From positions 5,065,501 to 5,129,500 of the forward strand of contig NZ_CP109444.1 of the NCBI RefSeq assembly GCF_036227225.1: 64,000 nt of DNA, in the 5' to 3' direction. Source of the stretch: Streptomyces sp. NBC_01478 (GTDB lineage: Bacteria > Actinomycetota > Actinomycetes > Streptomycetales > Streptomycetaceae). Positions 16,227 through 24,604 of this stretch are shown here, piece by piece. The position numbers and the translations under genes were made by a program. Under the pieces are notes generated by a model. That model saw only the letters and a program-made list of their open reading frames with translations. It did not search any database and was not told the origin of the DNA. Positions within the stretch are counted from its first letter, which is position 1. Every line of letters begins with the position of its first letter.

Positions 16227-17439
16227 AACTCCCTTCCGTGGGGCGGTGGTTCGAGCGGAACACGGCGGCGAGTCGTTCCATCCCCCTGCCGATCTCCTTC
16301 GGCTCGTGAGCGGCGAAGGACAGCCGCAGGGTCGCCGGGTCGGCCGGCCCGGCGAAGAACGGGGCACCCGGGACGTACGCGACACCGTGATCGACGGCGC
16401 CGCGCAGCAGAGCGGCCGTGTCATGGCCGTCGGGCAGCCGCACCCAGAGGAACATGCCGCCTTCGGGGCGGCTCCAGGTGCTGCCCGGCGGCAGGACGTG
16501 CGGAAGGGCGGCGAGCATGGTCGCGCAGCGTTCCCCGTAGGCGGCCCGGACCGGCACCAGTCGCGCGTCCAGGTCGTGTTCCCCCAAGTACCGCGCGGCG
16601 GCGGCCTGGTCGACGGTCGAGGAGTGCAGATCGAGCGCCTGCTTGGCCAGCACGCCGGCGCGGCACAGGTCCGCAGGAGCACGGAGCCATCCCAGTCGCA
16701 TGCCCGGGGCGAGGACTTTGGACAGACTCCCCAGCAGTACGGTCCGGTCCGCCGCCTCCTCGTGGGCCGCGATCCGTGGCAGCGTCTCGCCGCGGAACCG
16801 CAGTTCGCCGTAGGGATCGTCCTCGGCGATCCAGAACCCGTGCTCCGCGGCGAGACGCGCCACGGCCTGGCGGCGCTCCGCGGGAAGGGTGTGCCCGGTG
16901 GGGTTCTGGAAGGTGGGAACCAGATAGAGCAGCTTGGGGCGTTCCCTCGTGACGATGTCCGTCAGGGCCTCGATCACGATCCCCTGGTCGTCCGTCGGTG
17001 CGGCGACGACGCGCGCGCCGGCGCGAGCGAAGCACTGAAGGGCTGCCAGATAGGTGGGGTTCTCGACCACCACCACATCACCCGGATCGAGAAGCGTGCT
17101 CGTCAGCAGGGCCAGAGCCTGTTGCGCTCCGGTGGTGATCACCAGGTTCTCCGGACGGCTGGGCAGGCCCTGCCGCGCCAGGCGGGTAGCGATCGCTTCC
17201 CGCAGGTCCGGGTCGCCCTCCGTGGTCGAGTACTGCAGGACCCGGTGCGGGGATTCCCTCAGCACCCGGTCGTAGGCCGCCCGGATGCCGTCGACGTCGA
17301 GGAGGTCCGAGGCCGGGAGTCCGCCGGCGAAGGAGATCACCTCGGGCCGGGCGGTCAGCGCGAGCGCCTCGCGGATGACCGATCCGCTCGCGGCGACCGC
17401 CCGGGCCGCCAGGCCGGGGGCCGGAACACGTGTGCCCAT
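16225..17439 (-). CDS. PLP aminotransferase, 2-aminoadipate-aminotransferase-like
   Basis: The 404-residue fold-type I class I/II enzyme is of the LysN/AruH-like group. PTFQNPTGH is the cofactor-binding Asn motif, AEDDPYGELRF follows, and the PLP lysine is in GSLSKVLAPGMRLGW (about residue 245). It would convert the 2-oxo acid produced by the upstream elongation enzymes into an amino acid, with glutamate as donor. It starts five bases after the dehydrogenase stop with a GGAGAG site, the last gene of the minus-strand operon. It completes a four-enzyme homologation cassette. The side-chain specificity is inferred only. Confidence 0.85.
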   Translation of the reverse strand: MGTRVPAPGLAARAVAASGSVIREALALTARPEVISFAGGLPASDLLDVDGIRAAYDRVLRESPHRVLQYSTTEGDPDLREAIATRLARQGLPSRPENLVITTGAQQALALLTSTLLDPGDVVVVENPTYLAALQCFARAGARVVAAPTDDQGIVIEALTDIVTRERPKLLYLVPTFQNPTGHTLPAERRQAVARLAAEHGFWIAEDDPYGELRFRGETLPRIAAHEEAADRTVLLGSLSKVLAPGMRLGWLRAPADLCRAGVLAKQALDLHSSTVDQAAAARYLGEHDLDARLVPVRAAYGERCATMLAALPHVLPPGSTWSRPEGGMFLWVRLPDGHDTAALLRGAVDHGVAYVPGAPFFAGPADPATLRLSFAAHEPKEIGRGMERLAAVFRSNHRPTEGS

Positions 17440-17444
17440 GGGTC

Positions 17445-18503
17445 TCACAGCTCTCCTGTCGTCGACGGGCGGATCCGGCGCCGCACGAGTTCGCGCTCCA
17501 GCAAGGCCGTCACCTGGTCCATGAAGTCCCGTGTGCTGCCCTTCCCGCCGAGGTCGGGGGTCGCCGCCTCGCTGTCGGCCGCTTCCGTCAGACAGTCGCG
17601 GAGCAGCCCGGCGGCGGCGCCGTGGCCGAAGTGGTCGAACATCAGGGCGAGCGACATGGCCGCCGCATACGGATTGGCCGTGCCCTTGCCGACGAGGTCG
17701 GGGGCGCTGCCGTGGACGGGTTCGAAGAGCGCGAAGCCGCTCTCCGGGCAGACGCTCGCGCTCGACGCGAGCCCGAGGCCGCCCATCAGGGCCGCGCCGA
17801 TGTCGCTGATGATGTCGCCGAAGAGGTTCGACGCCAGGATGCCTTCGTACGGCGTCGGATCGCGGACCAGGTTGTAGCAGAACGAGTCCACGTACTCCTC
17901 GGAGCCGGTCAGTTCCGGGAATGCCGCCATCTCGCGCCGGAACACGTCCTGCCAGAGCGAGCCGGTGTTCGGCACGGCGTTGGACTTGTGCACCAGGGTC
18001 ACCTTGCGGCGGCCCTGCTCGCGGAGGCGGCCGAGGCAGAACCGGACGAAGCGCTCGACGACGTCCCGTGTGTACACGCATTCGTCGATCGCCACCGTGA
18101 CCTCTCCGAACCGGGTGAGCGAACCGCCGACGCCCGCGTAGAGGCCCTGGGTGTTCTCGCGGTACAGGTCGACGACACCGTGCCGGAGCACGAGGGGACG
18201 GTGGTTGACGTAGAGGTCGAGCCCCTTGCGGAGGCCGAGCAGGATGTCGCGGCCATGGGCCATGTCCGGGATGCGCGGATCGCCCAGCGCACCGAGGAAG
18301 ACGGCCCCGTAGTCGCGGGCGAGGTGGCCGAGCGCCCCGGAGGGCAGCCCGACGCCGGTGGCGAGCCACTGGTCGGCTCCCCAGTCGAACACGTCGTAGT
18401 CGATGCCGAGGCCGAACGCCTCACTGAGCATCGTCAGGGCGGGCAGGGTCGCCGGGACGACCTCCTGGCCGATCCCGTCTCCGGGGACCACCGCGATTCT
18501 CAC
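17445..18503 (-). CDS. Isopropylmalate/homoisocitrate dehydrogenase-like enzyme
   Basis: The 352-residue beta-decarboxylating dehydrogenase opens with MRIAVVPGDGIGQEVVP, the family P-loop-like start. The catalytic Lys/Tyr environment is YRENTQGLYAGVGG and TLVHKSNAVPNTGSLW, and metal-binding aspartates occur in NLFGDIISDIGAALMGGLG. It oxidises and decarboxylates a 2-alkylmalate-type acid to the chain-extended 2-oxo acid with NAD(P). The GTG start overlaps the stop of the aconitase gene (GTGA). Position and partners argue for a cluster-specific LeuB/HphB paralogue rather than primary leucine synthesis. Confidence 0.85.
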   Translation of the reverse strand: MRIAVVPGDGIGQEVVPATLPALTMLSEAFGLGIDYDVFDWGADQWLATGVGLPSGALGHLARDYGAVFLGALGDPRIPDMAHGRDILLGLRKGLDLYVNHRPLVLRHGVVDLYRENTQGLYAGVGGSLTRFGEVTVAIDECVYTRDVVERFVRFCLGRLREQGRRKVTLVHKSNAVPNTGSLWQDVFRREMAAFPELTGSEEYVDSFCYNLVRDPTPYEGILASNLFGDIISDIGAALMGGLGLASSASVCPESGFALFEPVHGSAPDLVGKGTANPYAAAMSLALMFDHFGHGAAAGLLRDCLTEAADSEAATPDLGGKGSTRDFMDQVTALLERELVRRRIRPSTTGEL

Positions 18504-20539
18504 GGGCGGGCCTCCGAGGAGGCCGAGAAGGGCGCGGACGGCGGATGATCCACCGGAGTCCCCAACAGTTCCTCGACCGAGCTGAGGCGACCGGCGATCG
18601 CCGTGGCGGCCACCACGTAGGGCGAGGCCAGATAGACCTGGCCGGGTCCTGAGCGTCCGGGGAAGTTGCGGTTCTGCGCGCTGACGGTGACCTCGGACGG
18701 GCTTTCCGAGACGCCCGGCCCGGCGTTGATGCACGCCCCGCAGGAGGGCGGCAGCACCTGCACGCCGACGTCCTCGAACAACACGACGTAGCCGCGCTCG
18801 ACGGCGTACTTCATGACGGTCTCGCTGCCGACCTGGAGGTACGCCTGCACGCCCTCGGGCACCGACATGCCCCGTGACCGGGCCGGCTCGAAGACGCTCG
18901 CGTACATGTCCATGTCGTACGCCTTGCCGCCCGTGCAGGAGCCGCCGTACACCTTGTCGACCTTGACGACGTCGTGGACGGAGGCGAGGGGGACGGCGTT
19001 CCTGGGGTCTCCGGGGAGCGCCACCATGGGCTCGACGTCGCCGAGTGCGATGGCGACGACCGCGCTGTACCCGGCGTCCGCGTCCGACGCCAGGGACAGC
19101 TCGCCGAGATCCGTGCCGGGGCGCGTGGACAGATGGTCGCGCGTCACCTCGTCCGGTTCGAACAGGGCGGTCATGCCTCCGGCCTCGACCGCCATGTTGC
19201 ACAGCGTGGCGCGCTCGTCCATGTTCAGCGGGGCGCAGCCGGCACCGGTGAAGAGCAGGACCTTGCCCAGCGTCTGGCTGCCCTCGATCATCGGGTGCGC
19301 CAGCAGGGTCAGCATGAGGTCCTTCGCGCACACGCCCTGCCGGAGCCGGCCCCGCAGGTCGATCCGGATGACAGCGGGGACCTTCACCAGGATCTCGCGG
19401 TTGTACCAGGCGTTGGCGATGTCGGTCGCGCCCACGCCGAACGCGAAGGCGCCGACGGCGCCGGCCGTGCAGGTGTGGCTGTCGGTGCCGATGATGACGT
19501 CGCCCGGGCGGGCGACGTGTTCCACGATGTGGTTGTGACAGATGGCGCGGCTGCCCCCGGTGTCGGACGGACCGATGAAGTGGCCTCCGCCGAGCGCGGC
19601 GAACTCCTGTTGCCGGCGGCCGAGGTCGTGGACCCGTTCGATGAGTTCCGGGCCGCGGGGGCGCCGGGTCAGCACCTGCTCGGCCAGCGAGAGATGGTCC
19701 TGGAAGAAGTAGCAGGAGTCCGGGTCGGCGAGCGTGGCGTCCGCGCCGAACTGTTGGGTGAACATGCCGGCCGCCATGGGGGTGACGTACTCGTGCGAGA
19801 ACCTGACGTCGGTCTGGACGAAGTAGGACTCGCCGACCCGCACCCGTGCGTCGTGGGGCAGCCGGTTCCGCGGCGAGAGCCGGCTGTGGATGATCTTCTC
19901 CACGATGTTGAGGGGTCCGCCTCCGGCGAAGGCGGGCCGGATCGCGGACCGGGCCGCGTCGCGGTGCGCGCGGTTGAAGCCGAACAGTCCGCCGAGGTCG
20001 ATGACGGCGCGTTCGATGTCGTTGGCGCTGCGGGTGAACGCCTCCAGCGGGAGCTCCTCCCCGGCCAGGAGGGCGGCGAGGACGTCGAAGTCGTCGCAGG
20101 TGACGATGCCGACGTTGCGGCAGTTCTGCTGGTAGATCCGCTCGAAGGACCGGGCGAAGACGAGTTCGGTCCCGGAGTACTTCTCGGCGTACACGGCGTG
20201 CTCCCGCGACGAGCCGCTGCCCTTCGCCTCACCGCTGACGATGATCTGCGGGGCGAACGCTTTCACCGCGCCCTCGCCGAAGAGCCGTCCGCGCAGCCCC
20301 AGATAGGCGTAGTCGCCGAGCTTGTCGTCGTACCAGTAGCAGCACCAGCCGGGGATGATCTCGTCGGTCGAGATGTTGTTCCGCAGGGGTTCGCGCAACA
20401 ACTGTTCCGGGGTGAGCGTGCTGGTGCCGGCCAGTTGCGCGGCGAGCGGTTCGGGGTCCTCGGTGAGGATCAGGACGTTGCCGCGGAGCTTGATCGTGCG
20501 GTCGGGGCCGTGCCCCGTCGTGTCACCCGGCCGTCGCAA
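18500..20539 (-). CDS. Fused aconitase-family isomerase, swivel domain first
   Basis: The 679-residue protein joins a LeuD-like swivel domain (about 1-200; NISTDEIIPG and GEAKGSGSSREHAVYAEK) to a LeuC-like catalytic domain (about 215-660). The latter has GTDSHTCTAGAVGAFAFGVG, a GGSCTGGKAYD cysteine and LPPSCGACINAG, giving the three [4Fe-4S] ligands. It isomerises the 2-alkylmalate made by the synthase to a 3-alkylmalate. The order small-then-large is opposite to fungal homoaconitases and recalls AcnB and fused HphCD-type proteins. The TTG start overlaps the synthase gene by 17 bases; no better in-frame start is visible. Confidence 0.85.
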   Translation of the reverse strand: MRRPGDTTGHGPDRTIKLRGNVLILTEDPEPLAAQLAGTSTLTPEQLLREPLRNNISTDEIIPGWCCYWYDDKLGDYAYLGLRGRLFGEGAVKAFAPQIIVSGEAKGSGSSREHAVYAEKYSGTELVFARSFERIYQQNCRNVGIVTCDDFDVLAALLAGEELPLEAFTRSANDIERAVIDLGGLFGFNRAHRDAARSAIRPAFAGGGPLNIVEKIIHSRLSPRNRLPHDARVRVGESYFVQTDVRFSHEYVTPMAAGMFTQQFGADATLADPDSCYFFQDHLSLAEQVLTRRPRGPELIERVHDLGRRQQEFAALGGGHFIGPSDTGGSRAICHNHIVEHVARPGDVIIGTDSHTCTAGAVGAFAFGVGATDIANAWYNREILVKVPAVIRIDLRGRLRQGVCAKDLMLTLLAHPMIEGSQTLGKVLLFTGAGCAPLNMDERATLCNMAVEAGGMTALFEPDEVTRDHLSTRPGTDLGELSLASDADAGYSAVVAIALGDVEPMVALPGDPRNAVPLASVHDVVKVDKVYGGSCTGGKAYDMDMYASVFEPARSRGMSVPEGVQAYLQVGSETVMKYAVERGYVVLFEDVGVQVLPPSCGACINAGPGVSESPSEVTVSAQNRNFPGRSGPGQVYLASPYVVAATAIAGRLSSVEELLGTPVDHPPSAPFSASSEARP

Positions 20540-21785
20540 TGATCTGCCCTATCTCTTCGTCGGTCAGGGGTGCCCGGCCGGCCTTCGCCCGCTCCAGGAC
20601 CTTCTTGATCAGGGTGGCGTCGTCGGTGGCGTACCCGTGCCGGGTCAGCCAGTACTTGACGTTGTTCGCGCCCGAGGCCATGTCGATGAGGACCTCCTGC
20701 TCACGGCCGAGCAGTCCGGCCGGCACTCCGGCGTACACGCTGTCCTTCAGCTCGGCGCTGCCCTTCTCGTGCGCCTTGAGGATCGCGGACGCGTGCACAC
20801 CGGCACTGGTCTTGAAGACGTCGCGGCCCAGCGCGGGGTAGTTCTGCGGGATGTCGACACCCAGCACGGGTGCCGCGTACTCGCAGTACCGGCGCAGCGC
20901 GCTCAGGTCGTAGGTGTGGCGGCCGTCCAGATGGCAGTTGATCATGAGTTGGTCGAGCGAGGCGTTGCCCGCCCGCTCACCGATGCCCAGGACCGTGCCG
21001 TGGACGCGCGCGCAGCCGAGGGCGAGCGCGGTGAGCGAGTTCACCAGGGCCAGTCCCCGGTCGTTGTGCCCGTGCCATTCGAGCTCCACGGGATGCCCGC
21101 GGTCGGCGAAGTACCGCTGGGTCCACCGGATCAGGGCTTCGGCGCCGCCCGGCACCGCGGCACCCACCGTGTCGCAGAGGGTCAGCCGCCGGGTTCCCGT
21201 CTCCACGGCCACGTCGTAGACGCTGCTCAGTACCTGCGGAGTGCACCGGACCGCGTCCTCCAGTACCAGGACGAACTCCACGTTCCCGCGCCGGCATTCC
21301 GCCGCCGATTCGCGGATGGCGCACCGGATCAACTCGATGTCCCAGTCCTCCACGTACTGCCGGATGGGACTGACACCGATGAAGACGTAGGCCTCGACCG
21401 CCACCCCGGCCCGTTGGCCCACCTCGCAGATCGCGTTGATGTCGGACGGGTGGGTGCGGCCCGCGTAGCCGGGCGCCAGATCCAGGCCTTCGGCGGCGAT
21501 GTGCCGGGCGAGTTCGGTGCACTCCCGGGCAGCGGTCGGATCCGAGCCGGGGAAACCCAGGTCGGCGGCGCGGACTCCGGAGCCCGCCATGTGGTTCACG
21601 ATGGCCAGCTTCTGTTCCAGGGTGGGATTGCGGATGTGCGGCGCCTGAAGGCCGTCCCGTAACGTCTCGTCGAACAGGATCCCGGAGTACCCCGGCTCGG
21701 GGGCGGACTCCTCCGCCGCTACGTTGTTCCAGGTGAACCACACGTCCGCCGTCGGTGTCGTGTGCTCGTTCTTCGTCTCGCTCAC
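20523..21785 (-). CDS. 2-Isopropylmalate/homocitrate-synthase-like enzyme
   Basis: The 420-residue HMGL-like TIM barrel begins its catalytic domain with ILFDETLRDGLQAPHI (about residues 39-54). It retains LTLCDTVGAAVPGG and the metal-binding ELEWHGHNDRGLALVNSL segment. It condenses acetyl-CoA with a 2-oxo acid, the first step of one-carbon chain elongation. There is no C-terminal LeuA regulatory domain, so leucine feedback is not expected. The GTG start at 21785 has a GGGAG site. With the next three genes it forms a LeuABCD-like set; the nearest precedent I know is the HphA-HphCD-HphB homophenylalanine cassette. Confidence 0.85.
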   Translation of the reverse strand: MSETKNEHTTPTADVWFTWNNVAAEESAPEPGYSGILFDETLRDGLQAPHIRNPTLEQKLAIVNHMAGSGVRAADLGFPGSDPTAARECTELARHIAAEGLDLAPGYAGRTHPSDINAICEVGQRAGVAVEAYVFIGVSPIRQYVEDWDIELIRCAIRESAAECRRGNVEFVLVLEDAVRCTPQVLSSVYDVAVETGTRRLTLCDTVGAAVPGGAEALIRWTQRYFADRGHPVELEWHGHNDRGLALVNSLTALALGCARVHGTVLGIGERAGNASLDQLMINCHLDGRHTYDLSALRRYCEYAAPVLGVDIPQNYPALGRDVFKTSAGVHASAILKAHEKGSAELKDSVYAGVPAGLLGREQEVLIDMASGANNVKYWLTRHGYATDDATLIKKVLERAKAGRAPLTDEEIGQIIATAG

Positions 21786-21856
21786 GGTGATCTCCCGTTG
21801 TCTCGTGTGGGGAGGAAGGTGCTCTCCTGCCGGTGGCCACGGCCGGACGGTGCGTG

Positions 21857-23215
21857 TCACCCGGCGGTGCGGAAGCGGTTGATGGCGTCGATGTGCTGGG
21901 CGCGCTTCTCCTCGTCGCGCACACCGAGGCCTTCCTCGGGGGCGAGGCAGAGGACGCCGACCTTGCCCTGGTGGAGGTTGCGGTGGACGTCGTGGGCGGC
22001 CTGCCCGGTCTCCTCCAGGGAGTACACCCTGGAGAGGGTGGGGTGGATCTTGCCCTTGGCGACCAGGCGGTTGGCCTCCCAGGCCTCGCGGTAGTTGGCG
22101 AAGTGCGAGCCGATGATCCGCTTCAGGGACATCCACAGGTAGCGGTTGTCGTACTCGTGGTTGAAGCCCGACGTGGACGCGCAGGTGACGATCGTGCCGC
22201 CCTTGCGGGTGACGTAGACGCTTGCGCCGAAGGTCTCGCGGCCGGGGTGCTCGAAGACGATGTCGACGTCCTCGCCGCCGGTGAGTTCCCGGATCCGCTT
22301 GCCGAACCGCTTCCACTCGCGCGGGTCCTGGTGGTGCTCGTCGGCCCAGAACTTGTAGTCCTCGGCGGTGCGGTCGATGATCGCCTCGGCGCCCATCGCC
22401 CGGCAGATGTCCGCCTTCTGCGGCGAGGACACGACACAGATCGGGAAGCCGCCCCCGACCAGCGTGAGTTGGGCGGCGTAGGAGCCCAGGCCGCCGCTCG
22501 CACCCCAGATCAACACGTTGTCGCCCTGCTTCATGCCGGCGCCGTTGCGGGAGACCAACTGCCGGTAGGCGGTGGAGTTCACCAGGCCGAGGGCGGCCGC
22601 CTCCTCCCACGTCAAGTGGCCGGGCTTGGGCATCAGTTGGTTGGACTTGACCAGTGCGATCTCGGCGAGTCCGCCGAAGTTGGTCTCGAAGCCCCAGATC
22701 CGCTGCTCGGGGTCGAGCATCGTGTCGTTGTGGCCGTCGCTCGACTCCAGCTCGACGGACAGGCAGTGCGCGACGACCTCGTCACCGGGCTTCCAGGCGT
22801 TGACGCCGGGGCCGGTGCGCAGGACGACGCCCGCGAGGTCGGAGCCGATGACGTGGTACGGCAGGTCGTGCCGCTTGGTCAGCTCGCTGAGCCTGCCGTA
22901 GCGCTCCAGGAAACCGAAGGTCGACAGCGGCTCGAAGATCGACGACCACACCGTGTTGTAGTTGACCGAGCTCGCCAGCACCGCGACGAGAGCCTCGCCC
23001 GGACCGAGCTCCGGGACCGGCACCTCCTCGACGTGCACCGACTTGCGCGGATCCTTGTCCGCGCTGTCCAGGCCCTCGAACATGGGCACGTCGTCGCGAT
23101 GGAGTGTCGCGGCCCGGTAGGACTCGGGCAGCGGCAGACCGGCCAGGTCACCGGGGGACAGCGGGGACGTCCCGGATCGGGCGGAGTCCAGGACGACCCG
23201 CAGGATCGGTTCCAT
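21857..23215 (-). CDS. Crotonyl-CoA carboxylase/reductase, copy 1
   Basis: The 452-residue MDR-type enzyme is full length for the CCR family. NADPH binding is at IWGASGGLGSYAAQL. Residues known to hold CO2 in characterised CCRs appear conserved: Asn in SSVNYNTVW, Phe-Glu in WGFETNFGG and His in IIGSHFANY. It should carboxylate and reduce an enoyl-CoA to an alkylmalonyl-CoA. The ATG overlaps the stop of copy 2 (TGATG), so the pair is translated together. It supplies an extender unit to the adjacent PKS module (inference). Confidence 0.92.
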   Translation of the reverse strand: MEPILRVVLDSARSGTSPLSPGDLAGLPLPESYRAATLHRDDVPMFEGLDSADKDPRKSVHVEEVPVPELGPGEALVAVLASSVNYNTVWSSIFEPLSTFGFLERYGRLSELTKRHDLPYHVIGSDLAGVVLRTGPGVNAWKPGDEVVAHCLSVELESSDGHNDTMLDPEQRIWGFETNFGGLAEIALVKSNQLMPKPGHLTWEEAAALGLVNSTAYRQLVSRNGAGMKQGDNVLIWGASGGLGSYAAQLTLVGGGFPICVVSSPQKADICRAMGAEAIIDRTAEDYKFWADEHHQDPREWKRFGKRIRELTGGEDVDIVFEHPGRETFGASVYVTRKGGTIVTCASTSGFNHEYDNRYLWMSLKRIIGSHFANYREAWEANRLVAKGKIHPTLSRVYSLEETGQAAHDVHRNLHQGKVGVLCLAPEEGLGVRDEEKRAQHIDAINRFRTAG

Positions 23216-24549
23216 CAACGGCCTCTCGCCGCCGTACGGAACAGATCCAGACGGTCGGTGCCGACGCGTTCACGGGTGGCCGGGTCGGAGATGCCGAGTC
23301 CCGGCCCGGGAGCCAGGCACAGGACACCGACCTTGCCGATGTGCCGGTTGGACTGGACGCTGCGCGCGGCCTCGCCCACCTCGTCGAGGCCGTAGACCGT
23401 GGAGAGCGGGGGCACGATCCTGCCCTGGCTGATCAGCCGGTTGGTCTCCCACTGCTCCTGCAGGTTGGCGCCGTGGCTGCCGATGATCCGCTTGAGGTTC
23501 ATCCACAGGTAGCGGTTGTCGAACTGGTGCTGATACCCGGTGCTCGAACCGCAGGTGACGACGGTTCCGCCGCGTCGGGCGAGGAAGACGGAGGCGGGGA
23601 AGGTGGCCTGGCCGACGTGCTCGAAGACGATGTGCGGATCCTCGCCCGCTCCCTTGCGGATCGCCTTGCCCATCCGCTTCCAGCCCTCCGGGGTCCGCAG
23701 CGAGCCGGGGGCGCCCTGTTCGACCTCGGTACGGTCGATGACGACATCGCAGCCGAGCTTGCGGACGAGCTCCGCCTTCTCCGGGGAACTGACGACACCG
23801 ACGGACGTGCCCCCACCGTTGCGCACCAACTGCACGGCGTACGCGCCCAGTCCACCGCTGGCGCCCCAGATGAACACCACGTCGCCCTGTTTCATCCGGG
23901 CGCCCTTGTCGCTGACGAGCATGCGGTAGGCGGTGGCCGCGCACAGCGGGTTGCACGCCGCCTCCTCCCAGGTCAGATGCGCCGGTTTGGGCAGCAACTG
24001 GCTGGCCCGGACGACCGAGTAGTCCGCGAGCCCGCCGAAGTTGGTCTCGAACCCCCACGCGCGGGGATGGTCGCTGAGCATGCTGTCGGCGTGACTGGCC
24101 GGCTCCTGGTCGTTGACGTGGGCGGTGGCGACCACTACACGGTCGCCCGCCTGCCATCCGGTGACGGCGGACCCGGTGCGCACGATGACGCCCGCGGCGT
24201 CCGAGCCGACCACGTGATGGGGCTGGTCGTGCCGGGTGTGCCAACCGCCTTTCGCGGCAAGGTGCTTGAGGAATCCGAAGGTCGGCAGGGGCTCGAAGGT
24301 GGCCGACCAGACGGTGTTGTAGTTGATGGCGCTGGCCATGACGGCGATCAGCACCTCGTCCGGGGCGAGCTCCGGCATCGGGACCGCACCGACGTGCAGG
24401 GACTTGCGCACGTCCTTGTCCCGCACGTCGGCGAACATCCCGGTGTCCTCGACCCGCAGGTAGGCGGCGCGGAACCGGTCGGGGACGGCGTGCCGTTGGA
24501 GTTCCCGGCCGTCGGCCCCGGACAGCACGGCTTCGGTGAGGCTGGTCAT
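23215..24549 (-). CDS. Crotonyl-CoA carboxylase/reductase, copy 2
   Basis: The 444-residue enzyme is clearly paralogous to copy 1 but diverged. It keeps SAINYNTVW, WGFETNFGG, IWGASGGLGAYAVQL and IIGSHGANL, so the CO2-binding set is present. The residue after the conserved His is Gly here and Phe in copy 1, and the following stretch differs, which may reflect a different acyl pocket (weak inference). Gene duplication within one operon suggests that the two accept different enoyl-CoAs or balance flux. It lies 55 bases downstream of the acyl-CoA dehydrogenase, a likely source of enoyl-CoA. Confidence 0.92.
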   Translation of the reverse strand: MTSLTEAVLSGADGRELQRHAVPDRFRAAYLRVEDTGMFADVRDKDVRKSLHVGAVPMPELAPDEVLIAVMASAINYNTVWSATFEPLPTFGFLKHLAAKGGWHTRHDQPHHVVGSDAAGVIVRTGSAVTGWQAGDRVVVATAHVNDQEPASHADSMLSDHPRAWGFETNFGGLADYSVVRASQLLPKPAHLTWEEAACNPLCAATAYRMLVSDKGARMKQGDVVFIWGASGGLGAYAVQLVRNGGGTSVGVVSSPEKAELVRKLGCDVVIDRTEVEQGAPGSLRTPEGWKRMGKAIRKGAGEDPHIVFEHVGQATFPASVFLARRGGTVVTCGSSTGYQHQFDNRYLWMNLKRIIGSHGANLQEQWETNRLISQGRIVPPLSTVYGLDEVGEAARSVQSNRHIGKVGVLCLAPGPGLGISDPATRERVGTDRLDLFRTAARGR

Positions 24550-24604
24550 CTGCGTCCTTTACGAGAGAGTCGGACGGTCCCTTCGCGGGGCCGAGGAGCG
24601 TCGT

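Noticed and set aside
16225..21785. The elongation cassette as primary leucine biosynthesis
   Set aside because: LeuCD is fused in reverse order, the synthase lacks the LeuA regulatory domain, and the genes overlap a CCR/NRPS-PKS operon.
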